From Delphinapterus leucas (taxonomy: Eukaryota; Chordata; Mammalia; Artiodactyla; Monodontidae), in the NCBI RefSeq assembly GCF_002288925.2, contig NW_022098076.1, positions 68,243,323 through 68,307,322 on the forward strand: a stretch of 64,000 nucleotides of DNA, given 5' to 3'. How positions within the stretch are numbered: the stretch's first letter is position 1; the number at the start of each line of letters is the position of its first letter. Below are positions 55,641 to 64,000 of this stretch, one piece after another. The position numbers and the translations under genes are program-made. A model generated the notes under the pieces. It was given only the letters and a program-made list of their open reading frames with translations, did not search any database and was not told the origin of the DNA.

Positions 55641-57179
55641 TAACTAATTGCCCACTGTACTCCATTTGCTTGGGAAAACATTCTTACAGTAAAATCATGA
55701 TGAAGCTGTGTCCTGCATCACAATCAGGCCATCAATATTTAATTTAGCTATGCAGTACTACTTCAGTTATACTAAGGTTTAAATAGACCAGATTAGGAAT
55801 TTAACCACCATTTGTAATATTTTCCTTATAGTTTTAAATAAATGGTTAACAGATTATAAGTATAGGACTACCTGTATGTGAATAATAGGGAAAAGATATT
55901 CAGTTAATTTAAGCTATTTTTATTCTACTATAATGCTTTTTGGTCCACTGTTACTTCAGGGAAAATTTGAAACTCTAACCCTCGATTAGTACAGTTGAGG
56001 GATGACAGAGTCTGAGAAACTACTTAATATTTAACATGTGGTAACAGCAGATGTTTTCTACTTGAATGCTTTTAGACTTACAGGAAATCCTAAATTTTGT
56101 TGTAGCTGTATTTGTTCCAGACATAGGATTTTTGATTGTAATGTATAAATTCTGACCTCATTTTTGGTTCCTTGTATAGAACATGCAATGTGACATGAAT
56201 ATTAATATTGATGAAAATGTTCTTTATAATATTCAATAAATAGTTCTGAAGTCAATCCTTTTATACCTCTTTGGGGGGGGTTGAAATTTTTTTATTAAAT
56301 TAATTAAATTATGCTGGAAATTAGTTATAATAACAACACATGTAGGAGTTAAATACCCCTGGGTTCACCCTGGAGAAAGCCTCTGACTCATGGAAGTGGG
56401 TCCAGAAATGTGTGGAATGCTCCAGTTGGCTTCTTAGTGCCTTACTAGAGTTTTCAGGAAATTAGAGCTTTGGGGAAGAGATTCACTTTATTATTTAAGG
56501 ATTGCCTATAACTGCCTATATTCCTTTGCAACTCAAGTTTAACTGAGATGACAAAATGACCTTTTGATAATCTTAGGAGAATGTGTACTTTTTGAATTAG
56601 AAAAAAAATCTAGGTTGTAGCATTAATCTTAAAAAAAATCCTGATGTTAGACCCAAAGTACATACTGCCTGCTCAATGAATGCCTCACATATATCCCATA
56701 TCTTTTCAAATCTCAGTTGTAAATCCAAGTATTGATGAGAAGGTGCTCCATTAAAGATTTTGAACAAGTAGTTGATAATGCATTCACTTTACTACAAAGC
56801 CATTTCAAAGGAAACTTTAGACTTTAAAAACTAATGATCTGAGCGAGCAGATAGGTTTTCATACTGCAAAAAATAAGCTTATTGGCTTTTGCAGATTCCA
56901 TCTTCACTCAACTGTACTATCTCATTACCAAAATAAATATAGCATTAGTCAGATACATTTTAGCTCTCAAATAAAACATACTTCTTACTGTGGCTTTTCA
57001 TCATAAGCCTTGAATAGATCAACTTCTTACACAATTTATGTGCCTAACATCCATAATACAAAAATTACAAAGAAGGAAAAATGAAAGGATCTGGGATAAG
57101 AATATATTAGGCCTTTTTGCCATAGACCTTTGAGGTAGTGTCAGCAAAAAGTTTTTTTTTTCTGAGTTTGGAATTCTTT
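55641..57179. other. Unassigned AT-rich non-coding DNA
   Basis: A G8 run is at about 56273-56280. I recognise no exon or named repeat. Confidence 0.55.
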
Positions 57180-57290
57180 CATTTTTTAATTTAATTTTTA
57201 TGTTATATTAAGGTATAGTTAATTTACAATGTTGTGTTACTTTCAGGTGTACAGCAAAGTGATTCAGTTATACATATACAGCAAACATTT
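57180..57290 (-). repeat. Older L1 3' end (antisense)
   Basis: ATGTTATATTAAGGTATAGT, TAATTTACAATGTTGTGTTA, then TTTCAGGTGTACAGCAAAGT and GATTCAGTTATACATATACA are the reverse complement of a cetartiodactyl L1 3' terminus that differs from the younger copies. No target-site duplication is evident. Confidence 0.8.
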
Positions 57291-58756
57291 CTTAAAAAAT
57301 AAATGCTGCATTTTGTCCCACTAAAAATGCTTAGAACTACAGGAGTCTGGGTGCTTTCTACTTCATAATTTTGTCATTTGTTTTCTTATAGTGTTTCCAA
57401 AGCCTGCTTACCCTTATTGTTTCTGCCTGAATTTGAATATGCCAGAATTCCTTAAGGAATTGCACAGTTAGGAAAAACCATTAGTGTCTTAATTTAAAAA
57501 CAAAAAATGAAAAAAATATATAAATATACACAGGCCATATACTAAATATATGTATATATTTCACCTTATCTCTGACTACAGTTGTCATTTTTTGCCTTAT
57601 TAAATGGCATTTTTGTAAAATCAATTAATTACCAATCTTAATCCATAGGTACTAGATAGTTAATCTTTATAAGCTTAGTTTCCTCTTGGGAATAATAATG
57701 GCATCTGCTTTATTTGTTCTTGTGAGGATTAAATTAATAATGGTTGCAACATAGTTTATACAATGCCTGGGTTGTATTAAAGGTTATTTCCTATATTGTT
57801 GTTTTTGTATTAGAGATAGTACTGTAGTTTTCATAAAACAAATTCCATAATTGAGGCATTTAAAACTTCTTCAATTCAAATGGGTAGTTATTTTTAGTTG
57901 CTGCATCACCTGGTTATTTTTTTTTTTCCTCTGTTGTGACAGTAGATGGGTGACAGAGATACAAAATCCCAGCATGGAACTGCTCCTCTTTAGCCTTAAT
58001 CTCTACTTCTAAGCATTGTCACAGCAGCTACAGTGAACATGTCAGCATACCTGTTCAGAACATTCCATTAGGCTCCAGACCTAGTGCCTCGCTTCCTATG
58101 ATATTGTTTTATGTGAATAATACCAAGTCTAGAGGTGAAATTAGTTGAAGTGCCCATGACTCAGCCTCTTTTCCTGGGGAGTGACTCATTCTGCATTTAT
58201 AGATCCCAGACTTTGTGCCATACACCACTCTAAGTGCTTGAGAAACAAACATTGATTTGCTGGATCGCTGACCCAGAGCAGCCCACAGTCTGGGCAGCAG
58301 GATGTGGCATTCACTACGAACAATATGGGCTTCCACACAGGCAGTGCTCTATTAATGTTACACCTGTCTGTCAAGTCAAAGTGTGATTAAATATACAGTA
58401 ATGTGGGCTGTTTCTAATTATATTACCACAATGTTCATTCATTTTTGTTTTAACGTTAAGTAAATTTTCACTCTTTTGCATATCACATAAAATCATACCT
58501 TTCATGAATAAGTTAGTTGTCTGATGCATATCTTCACTTGATTATCCTGCCAGAAACTCAAACTCAATGTGTCTAAAAAAGGCTGTCACCCTGTCCTCTT
58601 GCTCAGCAGCCTGTTCTTCCTTCAGCCTTCCCTGTTTCTAAGAACGATACCATCTTTCTGGGAGTCTGTGTCTTCAACCCTCAGGATTCTCTTTGCTCCT
58701 TTTCTCTGTCACATGCCTTTCATATCCAACCAATCCCTAAGTCCCACAGGTTATAC
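57291..58756. other. Unassigned DNA with two weak repeat scraps
   Basis: A sense MIR scrap may lie at 57670-57780 (TAGTTTCCTCTTGGGAATAA, TGTGAGGATTAAATTAATAA). An antisense L2 scrap may lie at 58195-58300 (TTGTGCCATACACCACTCTA, AGTGCTTGAGAAACAAAC). The open frames at 58109-58374 and 58569-58829 have no motif I recognise. Confidence 0.5.
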
Positions 58757-59090
58757 ACACTACCATGGACGGAACTGTGTCCCCTCTCAAACTCCATATG
58801 TTGAAGCCCTAACCCACCAACGTGACTGAATTTAGAAATAAGGTTTTCAGGATGTTAATATTAAACAAGGTGACAAAGGTGATCCTAATTTGACAGTGAC
58901 CATGGGAGGACATAGCGAGAGGATAGCTATCTACAAGCCAATAAGAGGGCCCTTACCAAAATCTGATCAAGCCGGCATCCTGATCTCAGACTTCCAGCAT
59001 CCAAAACTGTGAGAAATACATTTCTATTGTTTAAGTCACTCAGCCTATGGTATTTTGTTACATAGCCTGAACGGTCTAAGACATTTGCCT
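58757..59090 (+). mobile_element. MLT1-type MaLR LTR
   Basis: CATGGACGGAACTGTGTCCC, CTCCATATGTTGAAGCCCTA, GAGGACATAGCGAGAGGATA, TCTCAGACTTCCAGCATCCA, AACTGTGAGAAATACATTTC and TGTTTAAGTCACTCAGCCTA reproduce the sense MLT1 LTR almost end to end. As at 21558-21970, only a solitary LTR is seen, but in the opposite orientation. LTRs of this group carry promoter and polyadenylation signals when intact; I see no evidence that this copy is active. Confidence 0.85.
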
Positions 59091-59569
59091 CTGCAGTAGT
59101 TGGAGCACTCTTCCTTCTTTGCATTGACACTGATACTGCCTCTTCCCGAACTGACTCTTCATTACCCATCACTTGGACTTCTGAAGGAGTCACCTAGATG
59201 GTCTATTCTTTAATCTCTCCTCATCTCTGATCCAGTCTACACAGCCTTGCCATTTAAATGTCCTAATTATGTCATTCTTGAATAGAAAACCTTCAGTGGT
59301 TCACTTTAGCATACAAAATTAAATGTATTAAATTCTGTATCCTCCTCAGATAGTCATTCAAGATCACTACTGCCTATACAGACCCAACCTAGCCTTTCAC
59401 CCAGTTATTGCTTTTCTTGTGTATTATACTCCAGCCAGGTGGGACTGCAGGTGTTTTTCCAAATACGCCTTGGGATTTGCTTCTTTCATTACTTTTTTCT
59501 GCTGAGTCCATTGTCTGAGTCCATTGTCTGAGTTGGTCTCATTCCCATTCTGTCTCCACCTATCAAAAT

Positions 59570-59700
59570 CCCGACGTAGAGAATGAACATATGGACACCA
59601 AGGGGGTGCGGTGGGATGGACTGGGAGATTGGGATTGACGTATGTACACTAAAATGTATGAAGTACATGACTGGTGAGGGGTTACTGTACAAGGAGAAAA
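59570..59700 (+). repeat. L1 3' UTR fragment
   Basis: GACGTAGAGAATGAACATAT, GGACACCAAGGGGGTGCGGT and GGATGGACTGGGAGATTGGG, then ATTGACGTATGTACACTAAA recall the L1 3' UTR seen at 6098-6185 (a GGACTTGAGGACACGGGG block, then GACATATATACACTACC). An A-run at about 59696-59707 may be its tail. A tandem 13-bp repeat, CTGAGTCCATTGT, lies just upstream at 59502-59527. Confidence 0.6.
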
Positions 59701-59756
59701 AAAAAAAGGTATAATCTGTTTGCAGGACATATTTAAGTTAACCTTAAAAATGCATT

Positions 59757-60078
59757 CCAATATACATTAGGTGCAGACAAATCCTGTTTGATTCCACTTA
59801 TACGAGGTACCTAGAATAGTCAAATTCATAGAGTCAGAAAGTACATTGGTAGATGCCAGGGGCCGTGGTGGGGGGCGTGTGGGGAATGGGGAGTTAGTGT
59901 TTAAAGGGGACAGAGTTTCAGTTTAGGAAGGTGAAAAATTCAGGAGATGGATGATGGTGAGAGTTGCACAACAATGTGAATGTACTTAGTGCCACTGAAC
60001 TGTACAGTTAAATATGCTTAAAATAGTATGTTTTATATTATGTGACTTTTACCACAATAAAAAAAAACATTAAAAAAA
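59757..60078 (+). mobile_element. Old L1M-type 3' end
   Basis: TGATTCCACTTATACGAGGT, ACCTAGAATAGTCAAATTCA, TAGAGTCAGAAAGTACATTG, GGAGATGGATGATGGTGAGA, CACAACAATGTGAATGTACT and CACTGAACTGTACAGTTAAA are the sense 3' UTR of an old mammal-wide L1 (L1MA/L1MB type), ending TTTTACCACAATAAAAAAAA. It contains a G-rich tract at 59859-59891. Confidence 0.85.
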
Positions 60079-60350
60079 AAATCCTTTGGCTCCTTCAAGG
60101 CCCAACTCAATTACACCTCCTCTGTGAATCCTTATCGATCACTATATAAAAGGATTTTGGTTTTTTTCCTTCTTTGATCTCCTGTCTCCCGTAGCTCTTT
60201 GTTGGTATTTCTTTGTGACAGCAGGCATGTTCTGCTTTTAGCCTTTTGTCTTTTGACTTTTCATGACCACCTCTATCCCACTAGATTCTAAGTAAGCTCT
60301 TTGATGGTAAGGAACTTCGGGTCCTTGAAATAGTAAACAATACTGTTTTA

Positions 60351-62234
60351 AAAAAACTGTTCTGTATTTTAAAAACATAAGGATTATATTTATTGATAAA
60401 AAGCACTTAAATATGTATTTTTAAATAGAATCCATTTTTAATTTTAATTTGCAACTATAGTATTTCCTACTTGTGTACCTGTAAATTGAAGCTCAAGCAC
60501 TAACTTTTCTATGAGTCAAGCAGTCATAGTTTCTGTAAATTGAGACTCCTGTGTAACTTTAAGGAGGGAGAAGCACAGGAAGTGTGAAAAGTGGCTTTTC
60601 AATTGACCTTGATAACCTAATATTGAAAATGTGTCTGTTATTTTCAATTTTTATTCCTTGTGAGATGTAAACAGAAATACTTCAACCTGTTGCAGGATTT
60701 ATAATTTGATGTGACCAACACAACATGATTTGTAATAAACAGGTATAAGGTTATTTCTCATTGGAAAAAGAGGGGGAAAAAAGCTTTAGCGGTTAACTCT
60801 CAAGATTGCTGACATGTTCCCTACCTTTTTGGTGTGGAGAAAGAGACTTGGAGAATGAAGAAGTGGTGCTCTTAATATGCTGATAAGTTAAGCTGCCTAG
60901 AAGCAGATGCTGAATCCTATTGAAAAGAATTTCATTGGAGTTATGCGGAGAGCATTGTTCAGCAAAATACTACACAGGAAGTCTTGACCTCTGTGTTTGA
61001 AATGGCAGATGTTCACAGTGAGGATTGAGCCTTAGGGAAACATAAATCTTCACTATTCTGTGCCTATTTGTTCACTAAATGGGTTGAGTGGGGGGAAAAG
61101 AAAGGTTCAGAGAGTTTTTTACAAAGCAGCTGCTCTAGGCACTGCAAATGGATGTGCTCCCCTTAAGATAAGAAAAGCAAACAAGCAAACAGAAATCCTC
61201 AGACAGTGTGAGTTCACCAGGTCTCAAATGAACTCTTCTTCTCCTTCAAAACTGTTTCCGTTACATATTTTCAATGCAGATCAGGTGGGTTAAGGATGGG
61301 ATTTTATTTTTCTTATTTCTGCCAAAAGGAGAATTTTCAACTATTTCTTTAAATTTGACAACAGCATCAGAAAAGTACAACACTAAGCACCTTCACTGAA
61401 CACCTTGCTAAACCTTTGTGTTCAAATACAAGGTTCACATAACTGAAATAGTGTTAATATATTAAAGTTTGTATTTGACACATGCTGTATTGAAAAGAAA
61501 ATAAATAAAAATTTTTGGAGAAGGGGATGGGTTGGGGGACAGTCACATTATGGAACGTATAAAGCAGCCAGGTTCATGTATCATAAAGCCTGACTTTTGA
61601 AAAATTCCACAAATCTCATTTTGTTTTTACTATGACAGTGTATATTTGAAAGTGCCTGCAGAACAGATAAAATCCAATCTATTTAAAATAACCTAAAGAT
61701 ATCAGGACATCAATCTAGCATGCCAAAGAGCTCTTAGCAAGAAGAGATTGTGATCAAACAGTAAATTGACTTAAAACTGCACACAAATTAACATGTGGTT
61801 CTGTGTGGTTTTTCCTTGTCTCCTGGCAACTAGGGAACTTTTTCTTAGGGAATGATGACTGATGATCAACAAGGTTAACATGTACCCATATACAGCATAC
61901 CCACTCCTTGTTCTTTGTCTTTCATCCCCTAATGTTCATGTGTACTATTTTAGCCACCTCTTGCACGCCCAGTAGCACACGTGAACATGCACACATACAT
62001 GTACATGCACACACAGTCCACATGCCCAGTGCGTTGAACCACTGTCCTTCCCACTCTCCTAGTATTTTTTCTCTGATTTTAGGAAAATATTTTTCTTCCT
62101 CTCCTTTACATCTCTCTCTCTTTACCAGTCTTTTTTTTTTTTTTTAAATAATCTCTCCTACTTTCTCTTTTCTCTAAATTTGTGGAGCAAAATTGAAGCA
62201 AAACAAAACAAAACAACTATGCTTAATAGAGAAT
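60351..62234. other. Unassigned non-coding DNA
   Basis: No gene or named repeat recognised. CA/TG-type alternation with ACATGCACACATACATGTAC lies at 61985-62020, and a CT/T-rich patch ending in T14 at about 62096-62145. Frames at 61060-61293 and 61908-62147 have no motif. Confidence 0.5.
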
Positions 62235-63005
62235 GTCCCAGACTTTTTCAGCTTATGGCATTCTGAGTATCTCAGTAATTTTTTTCATGGCACCCCTAGG
62301 CTAAAAGTAGTACCTCACAGTTTTATTTAATTATATAAGAAGTATTTAGATCTTAACTCAGTCACCATTTTTTTTTTTGCGGTACGCGGGGCCTCTCACT
62401 GTTGTGGCCTCTCCCGTTGCGGAGCACAGGCTCCAGACGCGCAGGCTTAGCGGCCATGGCTCACGGGCCAAGCAGCTCCGCGGCACGTGGGATCCTCCCG
62501 GACTGGGGCACGAACCCGCGTCCCCTGCATCGGCAGGCAGACTCTCAACCACTGCGCCACCAGGGAAGCCCACTTAGTCACCTTTTGAAAAAAAATATTA
62601 CACATAAATTGAAAAGAATCTTTTTATTTTATACTTAGAAACTTGCAATTATTTACTAATGGGATATGTGTGCCTGTTGGCTACTGCCCAGCCCTCAAAC
62701 CTAAGAGCCAGATCGGATATTGTCATGCTCATTTCTTACTCCACAGTGGTTTTCATGCAGTGTTAGTATTTGCTTTTATATCACAAACACCATCAAAACC
62801 CAAACTTTGCAAAGCTGCGGTATCATTGAAAGGAATGTAGCATAATCCAATATTGAAACTGTGAACTACTCCAGGCTAGTAGTTTGTGTGGTGCCTGATG
62901 GATGTTGCTGTATTTTTTCACATATTGAAAATATTTCATCCTTCTCTGAATTTACTGTGGCATCCTGGGGTACTATGGCACATAGTTTGGGAACTGATGG
63001 TTTTA
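62235..63005. repeat. Possible hAT (Charlie-like) DNA transposon, split by a SINE
   Basis: The left edge reads CCCAGACTTTTTCAGCTTAT, followed by TTTCATGGCACCCCTAGGCT. The right edge reads GTACTATGGCACATAGTTTG, then GGGAACTGATGG. In reverse complement the right edge begins CCATCAGTTCCCAAACTATG, so the edges look like decayed inverted terminal repeats of a hAT element (CAGTGGTTCCCAAAC-type). The interior shows no intact transposase. The SINE at 62356-62583 interrupts it. Confidence 0.5.
62356..62583 (-). mobile_element. CHR-type SINE, short form
   Basis: The head is at about 62571 on the minus strand; the tail is a T-run at 62368-62378 (11 T). The target-site duplication ACTCAGTCACC (62356-62366) against ACTTAGTCACC (62572-62582) has one mismatch in 11. 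Many CpG sites remain. The GGATCCTCCC variant is shared with the copy at 35644-35882. Confidence 0.9.
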
Positions 63006-63249
63006 TACTAAAAGAATATCTGTATCAAAGTAAAATAAAGTCAGATATTTGAAGTGGAAGTAGGTATATCAACACCATTAGTCTTGAAGTCCCTCAAAAT
63101 GCCTGCAAAGCCTTATTTTTTAATTTCCACAATTTTATCCAAGTTGTATGGATACAATTTCATTCTGTGTGATAAAATTCACTTTTCTTAAGCACCTGCT
63201 CTTAAGACTAAAAATCAAGAATTTCATTTTCAATCGTATTTTTACTAGT
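63006..63249. other. Unassigned AT-rich spacer
   Basis: About 245 bases without recognisable content between the hAT-like fossil and an old L1 end. Confidence 0.5.
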
Positions 63250-63400
63250 ATTCCCTTTATATTATTTTTTACTAAAATTGTATATTTAAGGTGTACAACA
63301 TAATTTGATATACAGATGCATAGTGAAATGATTACTACAATCAAGCTAATTAACATATTACCTCAAAATATATTAATATTATTTTAGATGGTTCTTTTCA
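63250..63400 (-). repeat. Old L1 3' end (antisense)
   Basis: AAAATTGTATATTTAAGGTG, TACAACATAATTTGATATAC, then ATAGTGAAATGATTACTACA, ATCAAGCTAATTAACATATT and ACCTCAAAATA are the reverse complement of a mammal-wide L1 3' UTR. No duplication flanks it and the A-tail is lost. Confidence 0.78.
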
Positions 63401-63904
63401 TTAAATAATTATGATTTTTAGGTTAATTAGCTTTTGGACTTTACCTAGGAGCCTAATAATGAACCATTTCTAACAATATCATGTGGAACATATTCCAATT
63501 TCCAACCAGTTAGTCACAAACACACTTCTAGAACCTAACTTGATTTTTTTAAATTGGAGATTTAGCCATGGATGCTCCCTGCAGCAAGCCAAGAATCTCA
63601 CTCTGTCATTTTAAAGTTATCTTCTTTACTAACTGTCCAAAAGACAGGCTGACTTTTGGCACAGAAGTTTGGGGTTTGCTTTTGTCCTTGGTTTACTTTC
63701 TTGTTACTTCCACTTGACAATGCGCTTCTCAGCATGATTTGGTGGTTAACACTTAGGTGTAAGAAAATGATGGGAAGATTGCTAGGTTGCCATTGGAATT
63801 GTCATACTTGACTTTTGTTGCCTTTAAACAGATTGTTGATGCTGCACTTTGAATCTGCAGACTGTCTGTGGATGTTAAATCAGATTAAGGATCCAAATAC
63901 ATCA
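63401..63904. other. Unassigned non-coding DNA
   Basis: No gene or named repeat was seen in about 500 bases before the terminal SINE. Confidence 0.5.
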
Positions 63905-63963
63905 GTTTTATTATTATTTCTTTTTTAAAGATTTTTTTTTTGTGGACTATTTTTTTTTTTTTT

Positions 63964-64000
63964 TGGCTGCCTTGGGTCTTCATTGCTACTCACAGGCTTT
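63964..64000 (-). mobile_element. CHR-family SINE, cut by the window end
   Basis: After a T-run at about 63949-63964 the sequence reads GGCTGCCTTGGGTCTTCATT and GCTACTCACAGGCTTT. This is the reverse complement of the long-form 3' end (the plus-strand copy at 27316-27644 reads AAAGACCCAACACAGCC before its tail). Only the tail side is in view; the head should lie about 300 bases beyond the window. Confidence 0.85.

Larger units (their letters stand above)
59215..60350 (+). repeat. L2 LINE interrupted by L1 fragments
   Basis: The upstream part, 59215-59460, has AACCTTCAGTGGTTCACTTT, CAGACCCAACCTAGCCTTTC and ACTCCAGCCAGGTGGGACTG. The downstream part, about 60085-60350, continues with TCAAGGCCCAACTCAATTAC, ACCTCCTCTGTGAATCCTTA and CTTTGATGGTAAGGAACTTC. 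The order is that of L2 if the intervening L1 material (about 59570-60078) is removed. Confidence 0.7.

Noticed and set aside
1..64000. CRISPR array, operon, phage or insertion-sequence organisation
   Set aside because: The SINE, LINE and MaLR content identifies mammalian nuclear DNA; no regularly spaced direct repeats with unique spacers were seen.

Overview
The window is AT-rich nuclear DNA from a mammal, and almost certainly from a cetacean (whale, dolphin or porpoise). The main evidence is a set of 14 insertions of a tRNA-derived SINE whose head reads GGGCTTCCCTGGTGGCGCAG. It has a Pol III A box and B box and belongs to the CHR superfamily of Cetacea, hippopotamus and ruminants. Ten copies are a short, CpG-rich version whose body fits the derived CHR-2 types known from cetaceans. 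Cetartiodactyl-type L1 3' ends and mammal-wide MIR, L2, L3/CR1, MaLR (MLT1) and hAT fossils support this. I saw no mitochondrial, bacterial or viral-genome sequence.

I found no protein-coding exon, functional tRNA, snRNA or CpG island. The longer open frames mostly lie on SINE bodies, simple repeats or L1 remnants. The only recognisable protein homology is the C-terminal end of L1 ORF2 (about 5388-5630, and an inverted scrap near 49302-49381). The window is best described as intergenic or deep intronic; sequence alone cannot say which.

Layout. 0-10 kb: mostly unassigned AT-rich DNA, an L1 inserted into an older L1 (5257-6400), a long antisense L2 (6880-7385), a second L2-like stretch (8700-9220) and a hAT fossil (9705-9915). 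10-24 kb: three short-type SINEs (the third splits an L2), an antisense MLT1 LTR (21558-21970) and a long unassigned block (17.4-21.5 kb). 24-34 kb: a SINE-in-SINE composite (23974-24590), a long-type SINE (27300-27660), several MIRs, a 21-bp minisatellite (33621-33725) and a SINE beside it. 34-47 kb: further SINEs, an L3/CR1 remnant, an L2, a (CA)19 microsatellite and a cluster of three SINEs within 1.4 kb (45195-46605), two of them facing each other. 47-64 kb: a twin-primed L1 (49251-49576), two perfect hairpins (48894-48924, 50802-50836), a 34-bp tandem duplication (53025-53092), an MLT1 LTR (58757-59090), an L2 split by two L1 fragments (59215-60350), a hAT fossil split by a SINE (62235-63005), an old L1 end and a SINE cut off by the window edge.

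No new biological system is evident. What can be read is a transposon history: nested insertions with intact target-site duplications (TSDs) give a relative order of events, and several recent-looking SINEs are candidate phylogenetic markers. Repeat family names come from recall of consensus sequences and no database was searched. Boundaries of old repeats (MIR, L2, L3, hAT) are approximate, often by 20-50 bases.
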